From: Brachyhypopomus gauderio
Taxonomy: Eukaryota > Chordata > Actinopteri > Gymnotiformes > Hypopomidae
Length of the DNA: 64,000 nt
Assembly: GCF_052324685.1 (NCBI RefSeq)
Contig: NC_135211.1
Span: 4,910,368 to 4,974,367, forward strand
Direction of reading: 5' to 3'
Numbering within the stretch: position 1 is the first letter of the stretch; the number at the start of each line of letters is the position of its first letter. Below, piece by piece: positions 44,961 to 58,078 of this stretch. The notes beneath the pieces were generated by a model that had not been told where the DNA came from, ran no database searches, and saw only the letters and a list, made by a program, of their open reading frames with translations. The position numbers and the translations under genes were made by a program.

Positions 44961-45660
44961 AGTCCTGCCAAGCACTGAACGATTCGGTGAACGAATCGTT
45001 TGAACGAATATTTTTAGTGAACTGATTCTAATGATTCAGTTCATCTAAAAGAACTGCTGTGCCCATCACTAACAAATAATGTTACTCACGATCAATGGAC
45101 ACACAATTAATTAGAAAAACAGCCACATCGTGCCGCTGCCTCTATGTACTCCATATGTGCGAGCTATAAACTGGTGCATTACGGTTGCCACCTAACGGCA
45201 GAAATAAGAACTGCAGGCAATACGCTAATCTTCAAATAAAACGAACTTTAAGACTGACAAGTAAATAACATTCGTTTGTAGACAATTATCCGTCCAATGA
45301 GTAGAGATGTCACGTTTTGTGGTTAACTCTGACAAGCATACATTACTGCTAATTTAATTCATGTGGCAGAATATTTATTTGACAGCAGTTAAATAAAACG
45401 ACAAGGTATTATGGGTCATTTAGTCCAATACTCCGCAAAAGGTAATTATTTTGCTAGCGTTTGCTTTCCCCCTTTTACGTTGCTAAGTGTTTCTGCATAT
45501 CGGAGTCATGGAGAAAAACATGTTTTGATATCAAGGTAAATCGCCAAGGTGAAACTCCAAACAAAATATCTAAAATCCCTCAGTCGTTTACCGACCCCCA
45601 AAGAGACAAGACACTTTTGCATTTGCTGTGGAAAAAAATCAACAAATATCTCCAAATATC

Positions 45661-45806
45661 TACAAATTAATATCTTCAAACAATTAATATCTCCATTTAA
45701 TATCTTCAACGTATTAATATATTGAATTAATATATTTACCGAATTAATATCTCGAATTAACATATTCAACGAGTTAATATCTCGAATTAATTTGTTTAAC
45801 CTGTTT
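45661..45806. repeat. AT-rich minisatellite upstream of the TM gene
   Basis: About eight degenerate units of the type ATTAATATCTCGA/ATTAATATATTGA, 15-18 bp each, running up to within a few bases of the predicted start codon at 45811. It sits in the predicted promoter/5' UTR. Confidence 0.75.
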
Positions 45807-45810
45807 AAAA

Positions 45811-47336
45811 TGTTGTTTTCCCTGCCTTTCACTGGGCTGCGACCAGTGCTCCTTTGTGCCACTGGAGTTTCGGCCGTTGTTTGGTCTTTTCTCGTTTACA
45901 GGCGGCGGGTCCGAGATCAACAGACGGAAGTCGAAGCTGCAGCTCATACCGACACCTGCGACGGTAAATTAGGGAGCTAGCGACGAACACACCCCTATAT
46001 TCGCAAGCTAGTTTGCTACATTAAACTAGCTACTTATCACTATGTTACTTAGCCTAACTAAATTGGCTACCCTTTAACGGCAAATTTAAACTAGGTTGCA
46101 TCAAAGTTTTTAATATTTCAGTGTTTTTTTAAACATCTTCCTTAGGACATGATCGGGAGCCTTTTGCATTGGACGAAGGCATCTTTGAGACGCTCCATAC
46201 CCCGATCCGAGAGGTAGTTGGCTATTATTGGTGAAATCTTTCCTAGCCAGCTTCATTCTGTTTAAATCAAATCAAATCAAATATATTTGTATAGCGCTTT
46301 TCACAACACGCTGTCACAACATGTACAGGATTTAGGGAAGTTTCTGTGCAGAACTGTAGCATGCATTGTTTATTTGCATGCTGGTCACAATAATTGTAAA
46401 ATGCAGGTCTTGCACATACTTGTCTAGTCGCAAAGTAACACGTATTTGGTTTTCTCCATAGTTGAGGCTTATACAGACTCGCCAAGGATTGGACAGAGCA
46501 CATAGGATGTTTGCCTTCACCTTCTCACGAATGGGTTCTTCAGCTACACAGGTTCCCTTAAGTTTTTAATGTGTATCACAGGCACAAAAATATTTTGTTA
46601 CCTGAGGGTTTATAAGGGGTTTGTCCATTTCAGTGGTAAAGTTATTTTTCTGCTTGACTGCAGGTGGTGGAGGTGAAGCTCCAGCACAAGTCCATCTACA
46701 GTGGGCTGGAGAGTGAGCACTGGTGGGTGCTCAACAATGAATTCTACTGGATAGGTGCAGAGGTGAGTCATGGGAACAGGTTCACAATTTCAGTAAGAAT
46801 GGACATGCTACTGTAAATGTCCCTTCAACCTAATCTTTTCCTTGTATTTGTAGCTTACCCTCCACCACTTTGCCAGCGCTAGTGCCGTGGCCTGCATCAA
46901 GGTAACAAAGAGTCTTGACTATAAGCATCTTTCACTAGCTTGTCCCATTCTGAATTACACTCATCAGCATGTCCTCTGTTAATTCAGCGGAGGGGATCCA
47001 GCATCACAGACGCCACCATCTACCTGCGCACCTGTTCAACAACAACGTCGGTGCAGAATATTTTTCTGGTTAGTGCTTCCTCCTTTCTGATTGCATTTAG
47101 AATTATTTGTGGTGAGGTTTTTAGAAAATGATATCTAAAGGCATTTTTATTGTGTGTGTTTTGTAGCAAACGGTGGTGTCCACTTGGTTTAAGGGTGTCT
47201 CCATTGGTTCGGATGACATTTTCAGGTCATCCGAATCTAGTCACACCCAGACCCTGGAGACACCGAACCCAGCTGTTTTTTCCAGCAGTCCATCCCCACC
47301 GAGAGCACCCCCTCAACGACCACCTCCAGGCTTTTA
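45811..47336 (+). CDS. Seven-exon gene, single-TM protein of unknown function (copy 2 only)
   Basis: Complete GT-AG gene: exons about 45811-45963, 46146-46212, 46462-46550, 46665-46762, 46855-46901, 46988-47069 and 47167-47336, about 245 aa. The N terminus (LLCATGVSAVVWSFLVYRRR) is a single membrane anchor or signal anchor followed by basic residues. A middle domain has KLQHKSIYSGLESEHWWVLN, EFYWIGAELTLHHFA and ITDATIYLRTC, likely beta-rich. The C terminus is Ser/Pro-rich and ends QRPPPGF. I do not recognise the family. A CpG-containing region and AT minisatellite precede it. The whole gene plus flanks (45071-47537) is absent from copy 1, where the flanks join with 1-2 bp of microhomology; a clean deletion there is most likely. 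A short L2-like tail lies in intron 2 at 46264-46330. Confidence 0.72.
46264..46335 (-). mobile_element. L2-like LINE 3' tail in intron 2 of the TM gene
   Basis: AAATCAAATCAAATCAAAT tail followed by TTGTATAGCGCTTTTCACAA, typical of L2 3' ends in reverse. Confidence 0.6.
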
Positions 47337-47537
47337 AACACCTACACATGAATTGAATTCTTATATAAATTCATAATTTCACTGTGTGGCATGCGTTTTA
47401 TTTTTCTACGTAATTTAATATTTTTGCTTGCATGTGTGTTTTTCAGATGCTGAAGGTTTTCCCATAACCACATGAGGACTAGATGTTGGTCTTTTGGGAC
47501 ACAGAGGTAGAACATCACATGGACTGATCACCCACCT

Positions 47538-49431
47538 GGAGCGTTTTACATCTGCCCCTTCTCTTTCCCCCAACACTCTGTTTCATCTTTTGAGGTTTGT
47601 GTAACCCTAACTCATCTTCCAGATTTCTCATGAAAACATAAAGCTGTGTGTAGTCTTTATTCTGCTTTTCTGTCTCTTTCGTTCTGTCCATCATGTGGGT
47701 CTCCTGTGCTTCTTCCTGGATTAGAGACTACCGACAGCTGTGCAACCTGAATTTCACGCAGGCTCCCAGGACAAGAGGACTACTGCAGTTTGTGGACCAG
47801 GACAGAATAATAAGCCTTGACAAGATGTGCATCAGGATGATGAGAGACTTTATGATCCACGCCAGAGAACAGAGACAAGACCAGAGGACTGAACGGCATC
47901 AAGAACCGATCGTCGGGATTATTAGAACAATCACCATCGTCAGTGTGCAAGGAACTGTGAGGAAAGCCCGAAAGAATCACCATTCGTGGACTATTCATCA
48001 TCACCGTGGACAACCATCAGGATTACAGATTCGACCATTTTGGGATTTTTGGTTATCAACAGCAGATTATCAGTGCTCCTGTCATCCTCATCAGACCTCT
48101 ACAACTAACTCAGAATGCTGCAGCACGACTGGTCTTCAATCTCCCTAAGTTCTCACATGTGACTCCTCTGCTACGCTCTCTTCACTGGCTTCCAGTAGCG
48201 GCACGCATCAGATATAAAACATTGATGCTTGCTTACAAAGCCAAAAATGGACTGGCCCCTCCCTACATGATGTCCATGGTCAAAAGCCAATCCGTACAGC
48301 GAACACTCAGAAACTCAAGCTTGGCTCGACTCGAAACTCCATGCTTAAAGTCTCATGGAAGACAAAGCTCCAAACTATTCTCCGTCCTGGCTCCAAGATG
48401 GTGGAACGATCTTCCATTAGCTGCTAGGACTGCAGAGTCTATTGCTATCTTCAAGCGTAGACTGAAGACCCACCTGTTTGTTGAGTTCTTACCAGAGCAC
48501 TAACTCAGCTGATACCACTTGCCGTGGTTCTTTAAATGGTATGTCTGTCTGTGGTTATTTGTGCTTCTTGGCAAATGTCTAACTTGCAAAAACACTAGGT
48601 AATGACATTGACTCCTGTGGTTTAGTAGTAGTCTGACTCAGTGGTATCTTGAATTCTGGCCTATTCGTACTATTTCCTAGGATGAATTCTGTGATTGAAT
48701 GCAAAGCACTTTGTAAGTCGCTCTGGATAAGAGCGTCTGCTAAATGCCGTAAATGTAAATGATTTTGTAAATTGTTAGTGAAATAGTTATTATTGTTTTA
48801 TAAATATTTATCAGTAATGTGATTTGTGTTTTAATTGCAAAGGAGTCATACTGTCTTGTATTTTACCTTTGGTGTTACTCATGTAATCATCAGTATGCTT
48901 AGTCTGATTGTGTGGTTTGTGTGACTTGTGTATTAGTCTGTATAATTAGATTTTGTGTTTTTGTGTGATTTGTGTATTTAACCAGGCCACCCGAAGGGGA
49001 CTGGTCCCTGCTGGATACACGCACCTATCCGGATACAAGCACCTGCCGGTGGATGTACTGATGCCAGGGTTGGACGTGCCATTGCCACAAGAGGTCGTGC
49101 GGATGCTAGTTCCTATCAGAGGCTCACCATCTACACTGAAGGGACTGTGACTACTTGGCCGGGGAACGAGAACTGTGACTACTACTGTAGAACTGTAGAA
49201 CCACCCTGCGCACCACGGACTTGTGCTAACGGGCCGCCCAATGGAGGATGGGTTCCCTTTTGAGTCTTGGTCCTCCCGAGGTTTCTTCCTATTCCCCTCC
49301 ATCATAGGGAGTTTTTCCTCGCCACTGTCGCCATTGGCTTGCTCATTAGGGATTTGGACCCATAAGATTGTTAATCTTGTAAAGATTGTGAAAAGCACTA
49401 TACAAATAAACTTGACTTGACTTAATCATTA
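47538..49431 (+). mobile_element. Composite L2/CR1-like LINE 3' region (copy 2)
   Basis: Counterpart of 13514-15392. The C-terminal LINE frame is 48006-48503, and the TAAGTCGCTCTGGATAAGAG tail is at about 48715. The second 3' UTR is at 48990-49431. Confidence 0.75.
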
Positions 49432-49794
49432 GTGAGTTATAGGCTAATTATGTTTTAGGTTGAATGTATCCAGTTATGATATTTGAGTGATTCACTATTT
49501 TCCCAGCTAGCAACACTAACCATGCGATACCTGAATTTAGTAAACTATAGTGAGAGAGGAATATTACACTGGAAACACACAGCCTAAATTATTACAAATA
49601 AATAAAATGTAGCTTCAAGAGAGGGGAAACAAAAGAAAGTAGAAATAGTTTCTTATAGACAGTTTGCATTGGTGCTTACTAAAATTTCCCTGGTGGAAAT
49701 TTTCATTTTTTAAAATAAACATTTTAAATGACTAGCTTTTAAATAGTACAAGTGTGCTACAAATGCACAACATAAAATAAAATATAAGTACAAA

Positions 49795-50294
49795 TGTAAC
49801 GCAGGCACCTCCTCAGCTAGGAGGCAGACAAACGCTGAGGAGAGCGAGATTTATTAGAAGGAATTCCATAATCATAGTCGTAACAACAGGCAGGGGTCGT
49901 AACAGGTGAGCCATCCAGGTTTGACAAGTTGATCGGCATAATCAGACACACAAAGAGAACGAACAGGGCAATGGGGAGAACACTAAAAGTAATGAACAAT
50001 GGAACAGGAACAATACTCACGAAATCAAATAACAAGGATCGCGGAGCACATTGGCAAATACCGACGGAGCAAATGAACAGAACAACCGAAAACGGGCTAG
50101 GGAGACACAGGGATATAAATACACAGAACTAGACTAGACACAGGTGAAGACAATGACAACATGGGCATGGCAGACAGAGGGAAACTATGGTAACAGACAA
50201 GCAAGGCGGGATTAACAAGCAAGGAACAACAAAGACACGAAGAGCAGGACACCGGAGTGACAGCTAGGAGAGGGGGGAGTAGCCCTACGTGACA
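49795..50294. mobile_element. Solo LTR-like element, complete (copy 2)
   Basis: 500 bp, TGTAACGCAGGCACC ... CCCTACGTGACA. Flanks ACAAA and ATAAA are a 4/5 match to a 5-bp duplication. GC-rich interior. Copy 1 keeps only about 220 bp of it. Confidence 0.65.
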
Positions 50295-50524
50295 ATAAAA
50301 TGTAGCTGGGAAAATTATATTACTATATTACAAGTGTGCTGTAAATGCACATCAATGCATAATACATAAACTGTAGCTGGGTAAATTATAGTAGTGTGTC
50401 GTTAACAGTGGTGAACGGGATTCTTCAAGCCACCAGATTTAATCCGTCACCATATCCAGTCACGAAAATCCATGAGAAATTTGGTGGAGACACTACACAT
50501 TACTGAATTGTTTACTAAAACTAT

Positions 50525-50874
50525 TAAGGGAAGGAGAATTGCAGGTGTTCATACACATGTTGACTCGCTAGCCAGCAGAGGTGTCAATTCCAGGTTCCGA
50601 AAGTAAAAGTCCTCACCAGGATTTTGCTCAAGCTTGCTAGATTTTCTAATTAGTGCAATCCAGGTAAAATTAGTGGAATCAACACAATCCAGGAAGCCTG
50701 AGCAAAATCCTGGTGAGGACTTTTACTTTCTGAACCTGGAATTGACTCCTCTGCTAGCCAGGTAAAATGAAATGAAATGTGTGCTCATTTCACATTGCAC
50801 ATTTCATTTCATTTTAAAATACCTGGCTAGCTAGTCAAGGTGTGTATTGAGAACACCTGCAGTTTCCCTTCCCG
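50525..50874. mobile_element. Foldback element containing a hAT MITE (copy 2)
   Basis: Counterpart of 15976-16325. The MITE at 50576-50753 is flanked by CTAGCCAG on both sides. Confidence 0.75.
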
Positions 50875-50880
50875 CCTCCA

Positions 50881-52075
50881 GAACGCCACTCTGCAGTGTC
50901 TACTGAGTCTCTCCTGCTTCTGGAGCCCCATCAGAGCTCAGTGCTCCAGCTGGACGGATCCATCCAGCTGCCAGATGCTCAGGTAGCCAATCAGGAACAG
51001 AGGATTCACTTGTCTAAATGAACTGTTCAAATATGATGGCTTAGGGAGGTGTTGTGATGCTGAGAGAAATAAACCACTTTGGTCTCCCTGTTACCTTGCG
51101 TAGATGTTTTGCAGATTTGCAGCAAAGCAGGCTCACTAGTCGTAGCTCTTCACAGAAGAAGAAGCTCCTGAGAGCCCTGAATGCCTGTATTTCAGTCAGA
51201 TGCCCAGCGTTTGGAGAGGACTACAAACAGGTTCAGCTAAACAACCCTCTGAGCCATTCAGAACACATCAGAACCACATGCAGTAGCCTGCAGGAACTGC
51301 ACACAACCTTCTTTGTTTTCTCACTCTGTTGCTGCTGAAGTCCAGGAGCATTGCCCTTCTGATGTACTGTCTTCCACAGGATGCTCATGAGTTCCTGATG
51401 ATGTGTTTGCTTCAGCTGAAGGAGGAGGGAGAGACACTCAGGGTTTCCTCCTTCTCTTACATCTGCCCTGTGGCAAAGTTAGAGTTTCACCTCAAATCTG
51501 TGCGCACCTGCAGCAGGTAATTCTTTGCTATATCACCACATCTCCTTCTTGTAAATCAACTGTTCTTAACATGTGTTTCTTCAGAGTGTGCATTGTCACA
51601 AAGTATGCACACACTTGGTATGGGATAATGTGGGTTATTTCTGTGTGAATGTTGTAACCTCTCTGTTGATTTCTGTTGTTTGAAAGCTGTGGACTGCAGA
51701 GCTCCAGAGTGGAGGACTTCAACCACCTCTCTGTTAACCTGAGCTCTACCTTGACTGACAGCCTACACAATTACTTCAAGGTCTGTCACCTCACACACCC
51801 CTACTGGACAACACTTTTTTGCCAGTTTGTTAAGTTAGGGAGCCATCCTAACCATTGTCACTCTCAATGAAAACTTTTTTTCAGTCAACGGTTTTGGAGT
51901 TCAAATGTGAATGTCAAGGTCAAGGTACCAAGGCATGTGAAGTGGTGGAGTTCTTCACACTCCCACGGTGAGTCTCGCATTATGTGAATTACCACAAACA
52001 ATGAGTTTTAAAGCAGTCATCTCACACTCTTCCAGTTCTTACATAATTTTTCCTTTTGGAACAGAGTTCTGATCC
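50881..52075 (+). pseudogene. Partial USP gene lacking catalytic Cys (copy 2)
   Basis: Counterpart of 16331-17525. The donor after GEDYKQ is intact (CAG|GTTCAG), unlike copy 1. It also has the CECQGQG 3-bp insertion. It lacks the Cys box start and the His box. Confidence 0.9.
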
Positions 52076-52215
52076 ACTCCCATCAGACACTTCCATCAGA
52101 CACTTCCATCAGACACTTCCTTACGTAACAGAAGTGGCTTTATCCAAGTTAGATGTCGTGCTGTTGACCACTGATTAAAAAATCTTCATCGTATAGAAAT
52201 CTGGCAAATCTGTTT

Positions 52216-52285
<70 letters not shown>

Positions 52286-53216
52286 TTTTTGCTTGTTTTT
52301 TGTTAATGACAATTGGATGGATTTTATTCCTCTCTCTACAGCTACAATTTGAATCTGAATTTTGTATATTTATTTAATGAAAATGCAGTTTTACTTTTTC
52401 TGTCAAGTTGTAATTTGATCAAATTAAATTTGTACTCCATGACTTGAATTTCTATGCATGTTTTGGAAACATATATCCTTTATAATGTTGTCAAACTACA
52501 TTCAGTGTAAATGCAGGAAAGGCAATCTATAGATTCAGTCAGGCAATCAGCTGTGAAGAAACAATTTATAAGCAATCAGGAAATATTTTAGGACAACCTG
52601 AAATATTGTTGGACAGTTATAAATTAGAGGGGACTTTAAAATGCAAAAAGAGTAGCTGATACTGTACATGTGAAGTATAATTGAACCGCACTTTTCATAA
52701 AAGCTCAAAGCCCTGCAAGGTGCCAAAGCTGTGTGTGTAATTGTGCAGATTTCTTTCACTAATCAGTATCTTACATTCTAGTATGTGGATTTTTCTAGTA
52801 TAATAATGTATAAGATGAATCACTAAACCTTAGCACTAAAGGGTGAAGGGATTTCATGATCCATGAACCATGACCATGAACTTGGTCGTCCCCTGCGGAG
52901 TATATTGCAGAGTCACTGAAAGGTTGCAAAGGAAAGATTGGGCAAACAAAAACAAAAAAACACACAAAACCCTCACAACATCGGGCATCATCATGACAGT
53001 CAAGAGATGATTTAGCCCCAAAACCTCATCTAGATGAGATTCTTAACCCAACTGTGGGCCGCGAACGCCACCTTGAGGGCCTCAAAAGAACAACAGTTTT
53101 AAACTTTGGGCCGCAGAGGGCCGCCGGACCGCATTGATTTTGAATAAAATGCAGTACACTTTCTCACCACTAGTAGCGGTAGTGCGTCACTTAGATATTT
53201 AAACAACGTATTTAAT
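52076..53216. other. CATCAGACACTTCC repeats, longer (TG)n, no gene (copy 2)
   Basis: Three near-perfect CATCAGACACTTC units at 52080-52122, then (TG)n at about 52219-52282. The rest is as 17720-18640. Confidence 0.6.
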
Positions 53217-53620
53217 ATAAGTTAAACTTATATAGCGCCTTTCTAGTACCCAAGGACACTTTACAAAAATCCTATGGGGAAAAAAAACAAATAACAATTA
53301 AATAAATAAATATAATTAATTAAACCATACTATGACTATGTGGAAGGGAGAAAATACTGAGAGAAAAGGTGAGTTTTAAGCTGAGTTTTGAAGGAGGAAA
53401 TGGATGAACAGAGGCGGAGATGTTGCGGGAGGCCATTCCACAGTTTTGGGGCCATTACACAGAATGAGCGCCCACCAGCAGTAACAAGCTTGTATTTTGG
53501 AACCACCAGAAGACCTGTGTCTGAGGACCTAAGTGTTTGGTTTTGGATATAGGGTATAGAAGTTGTGCTAAATAGTCTGGAGCTTACAGCTTCACACTTA
53601 ACGATAACAGAACGCAGCAC
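53217..53620 (-). mobile_element. LINE 3' end, CR1/L2-like (copy 2)
   Basis: A 94-codon frame (53336-53620) with LVVPKYKLVTAGGRSF, APKLWNGLPQHLRL and FKTQLKTHLFSQYF, the conserved LINE C-terminal tail. Confidence 0.78.
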
Positions 53621-53780
53621 TATTTACGTCATATAGCTACTGACGTTAACAACGAGGCCGTGACAGCGCTGCACAATAGAACCAGGTCAATATATCGCGA
53701 ACATCACATTTAAAGTACCTGCAAACCCGACGCGACGACGTTTACATTAATTCTGTTAGGAAGGAGCGTATATCGGACAA

Positions 53781-56700
53781 ATGGGTTGCATTTACTCGTG
53801 TATGAAGGTAGCTCTCTAACGTTTTTATACGTTGTGGTCTAAAAAGGAGTAACCGGCATTTTTATACCGGTTATTCTCCGATTCTCCGATATTTTCTCCG
53901 ATATTTTTTCGATTTAAGATGTGATGCTTTTTAGGGTGTACTAGGTTTCCCATACCCATGATTTGACAAACCAATGCTTTCCTACAGAAAAAGAACAAAG
54001 AGGGTGTGAATAGTGAAGTTAAAAAGAAGAAAAAGCAAAGATGGTGGAGACATATAGAGTCATCCTCCCTGACACAAGTAACTGACACTCAGTCCTTGAA
54101 TGTCAGCTCCTCCTCCATCTCTTGCTCCTCTTCCTCTGAGGGACACTTAACCAGGTATGAAAACCGTCCCAGCCTTATGAATTGTGTAGTCACATGCACA
54201 TGTGTAGTCACATGCACATTTGGTTATTATTTATTCTGTCTATGATTTTTCCCTGGAATTATTTGCCCCCAGGTCCAACAACAAACTCCCTACTGAACCC
54301 AAGAACACGGAAGGGATTGTTCCTGGTCAGAGCTCAGAATCTTTTATGATTTTGTCCTTTGCATAGTATGTTTTAGTCAAAGACACTTACTCCAAGGCTT
54401 TGTTCTCTCCATAGGGGCTGCTGATAAAAATGTGTGCTTCGTGCCCATGGATAGGTGGGTACATTATTAAAGTCATCTTCATGGCACAGTAAAGTATGGA
54501 CAATCTATAATGGTTATATATTGACATTGTGGCATAAATCAAGAGAAACTGAAAAATATTAAAAACAACATTTGTATGTATGTGAACATTTTGTGCACTA
54601 CACAAACTCCATATTCATCTGTCACTTCTACTCTCTCTTTCAGATTTCCGGCTGTTGTGGTAGAGGGAGACTTTCGTGTGCAGAATTTGCAGCACCTGTT
54701 ACCGCACATCGTCAGTAGTGAAAGGGTGACTGAGAGTGGCCAGGGTGAGGGCCAAGGACACGCCCCCACTGTTTCTGCTGGCAGAGACACAGAGATCCGA
54801 CAGCTCGGGTAAAGACAGAACACGTTGTGTTTTAGCACACAACCATTACGTGATTTTGCAGTGTACACAGATGTAATGTACACAGTCTTTATCTCTGAAC
54901 CAAAATAAAGGCACGTAGCAATTAAAGGAGCAATAAGTATTTTTGCAGTTCTTCTTCAAATTCTGAAATTATGTGACATTGACACCTAGTGGCCTGGAAG
55001 TTTTACTGATTATGTATTAAATCTATTCTAAACATTAATGTCCTGTTAGGTTTCCCAACATTGGGAATACATGTTATATGAACGCCACTCTGCAGTGTCT
55101 TCTGAGTCTCTCCTGCTTCTGGAGCCCCATCAGAGCTCAGTGCTCCAGCTGGACGGATCCATCCAGCTGCCAGATGCTCAGGTAGCCAATCAGGAACAGA
55201 GGATTCACATGTCTAAATGAACTGTTCAATTATGAGTGCTTAGAGAGGTGTTGTGATGCTGAGAGTTATAAACCACATTGGTCTCCCTGTTACTGTGCGT
55301 AGATGTTTTGCAGATCTACAGCAAGGCAGGCTCACTAGTCGTAGCTCTTCAAAGAAGAAGAAGCTCCTGAGAGCCCTGAATGCCTGTATTTCAGTCAGAT
55401 GCCCTGCGTTTGGAGAGGACTACGAACAGGTTCGGCTAAACAACCCTCTGAGCCATTCAGAACACATCGGAACCACATGCAGTAGTCTGCAGGAACTGCA
55501 CACAACCTTCTTTGTTTTCTCACTCTGTTGCTGCTGAAGTCCAGGAGTAATGCCGTTCCGATGTACTGTCTTCCGCAGGATGCTCATGAGTTCCTGATGA
55601 TGTGTTTGCTTCAGCTGAAGGAGGAGGGAGAGACACTCAGGGTTTCCTCCTTCTCTTACATCTGCCCTGTGGCAAATTTTGAGTTTCACCTCAAATCTGT
55701 GCGCACCTGCAGCAGGTAATTCTGTGCTATATCACCACATCTCCTTCTTGTAAATCAACTGTTCTTAACATGTGTTTCTTCAGAGTGTGCATTGTCACAA
55801 AGTATGCACACACTTGGTATGGGATAATGTGGGTTATTTCTGTGTGAATGTTGTAACCTCTCTGTTGATTTCTGTTGTTTGAAAGCTGTGGACTGCAGAG
55901 CTCCAGAGTGGAGGACTTCAACCACCTCTCTGTTAACCTGAGCTCTACCTTGACTGACAGCCTACACAATTACTTCAAGGTCTGTCACCTCACACACCCC
56001 TACTGGACAACACTTTTTTTGCCAGTTTGTTAAGTTAGGGAGCCATCCTAACCATTGTCACTCTCAATGAAAACTTTTTTTCAGTCAACGGTTTTGGAGT
56101 TCAAATGTGAATGTGGTCAAGGCACCGAGGCATGTGAAGTGGTGGAGTTCTTCACACTCCCACGGTGAGTCTCGCATTATGTGAATTACCACAAACAATG
56201 AGTTTTAAAGCAGTCATCTCACACTCTTCCAATTCTTACATCATTTTTCCTTTTGGAACAGAGTTCTGATCCTCCACATTAAGAGGTTTGACATGCTGGG
56301 CAAGAAACTAACAAACCTAATGGACATCCCCTCAGAGCTGGACCTCTCTGTCCTCCCTGGAGTGGCTTCACTCGGGCAACCGTTAAGGTCAGCTTGTACA
56401 ACGGCCTGAGCATACGCTCTCTCACCTCTGTCCACCCTTTCACAATTAGCAATGAGACGCTAACTGAATGGCTTTGTGATGTGTCCACAGTGGACCAGCA
56501 TACACCCAGGACAAAGGACATGAGGAGGATAATCTGGAGAAAAGCTCTGTGCCAGAACAAGGTAAACATCAGCCATTTTCCTACAGTGATCAATTAAATT
56601 TTGGATTTACAACCTGTCTACGTTTATACGTACCTGCCATAATGATGTAGTTCTCTCAACCCATTAGTAGTAAATGAGAGCAGAGAAGGACAGGGAGAGA

Positions 56701-57333
56701 AAGTACAGCACGTCAGCCCACTGGTGAGGAAATAGAGAGAGAGATGAAAAAGAAGATTGAAAGATGCTGAGAGAGACTGAGAAAGACAGGCTGAGAGAGA
56801 TAGATAGATATGAGAGAGACCCATATCAACGATCTAAGATGCATTCTTACTTAATCATATGAAAAAACAGATGTACTTGTTGTTTGCAGGAAACTGTTCA
56901 CACAGACATCTACAGACTCCACGCTGTGGTGTCTCATTTGGGTGGCAGCATGGACAGTGGTGAGCAGTCTGATAATATCCACAAACATGCAGTAGAAACT
57001 ATAAAGTGACTAATGACATCTTGCTTCCCTGACAGGGCACTACATCAGCGACGTAGCTGAGGAGAAAGGAGAGTGCTGGTTAAAATTCAACGATTCAAAG
57101 GTTTCAAAAAAGACAGAGCCAGCCGTCCTTAAGAGCAGGGCAAAAACAGCCTACCTGCTTTTCTACATGCAAAGGTAGTAGCTCACCTTCTAACTCAGGT
57201 ACATCTGCTGAAACACATAGAGAACTGGCTGAATTCCAGCTGCTCCTGTTTTGCTGTTGTCTCCAGTGGGGCTGGAGAGAAGAACGTGGTCCCGTGGATG
57301 GTGGACCAGGGAGAAGCAGCAGTATCCCCCTAA
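53781..57333 (+). CDS. USP37-like ubiquitin-specific protease, full gene (copy 2)
   Basis: Same 15-exon plan as 19213-22767, with intact frames in the exons I compared. Cys box Cys codon at 55072-55074; DAHEFL, Cys pairs and SGHYISDV His box retained. Differences from copy 1 are few (for example SVPMD to FVPMD before the fifth exon, and HLA to HLT). Start MGCIYSCMK, as in copy 1, with a possible acylation signal. The CpG-richer, TATA-poor region just upstream (53640-53780) is the likely promoter. Expected product about 492 aa, peptidase family C19. Confidence 0.87.
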
Positions 57334-58078
57334 ACCCAACTCCATGCCATGACTAAGTCAGGATACACATGTAAGCACCTACATCCACACTTAACAAGAC
57401 AGGCTACACATCTGCTCAGTTCAGTTCAGGTCTATTTCTGTCTGTTCCTGTCGTCCAATCGTAGGAGATAATTCATTAAGAACGGCTTCTGCCTTTCAGA
57501 TTTGGGAACATAGATACCTCTGTCCATGGGGACATATACAAATTCCATAAGATTTTACATGTTGGCAGAAACCTAACCTTTACCCTGCCCTTACAATCAA
57601 AATTATAAGGCTAGACACAATTAGAAACTTCCTTCCTAAATTACCGCTCACACTGGTATGTGTGGTATATTACATCTTTTTATATTACTGGTAAGTTTCA
57701 AGTGAGTTATTATTTGCTCAACATTAACACTCCTCCCCCCTTGTGTGATAGGGCTACAGACTACCATTTTAAAATGATTAATGCTTAGATGGTATTTTCA
57801 TTACAATTAATTAGTTAAATATGATTCAGACCAGCAGACTACAGGCAACTGCTAAACAACAAGCTGTAAAGGTGATCATCACTTCAATGCTATATCCGTT
57901 ATATCTGTTAATGGGTTGCGTTTCTATGGGAATTGTGTAAATAGCCCCTTGCTTTTCTTCCAAATCTTAGTAGATAAAAGGCTTTCTAATAAAAAATGAC
58001 TATTTATGAATGACGTCACTTTAGACAGCATGTAGCCTAGATGACCTGTCAACGCTTGATTTTCTCCACCATTCATGT
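57334..58078. other. 3' flank of USP gene (copy 2)
   Basis: AT-rich, no feature recognised; matches 22768-23514. Confidence 0.4.
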
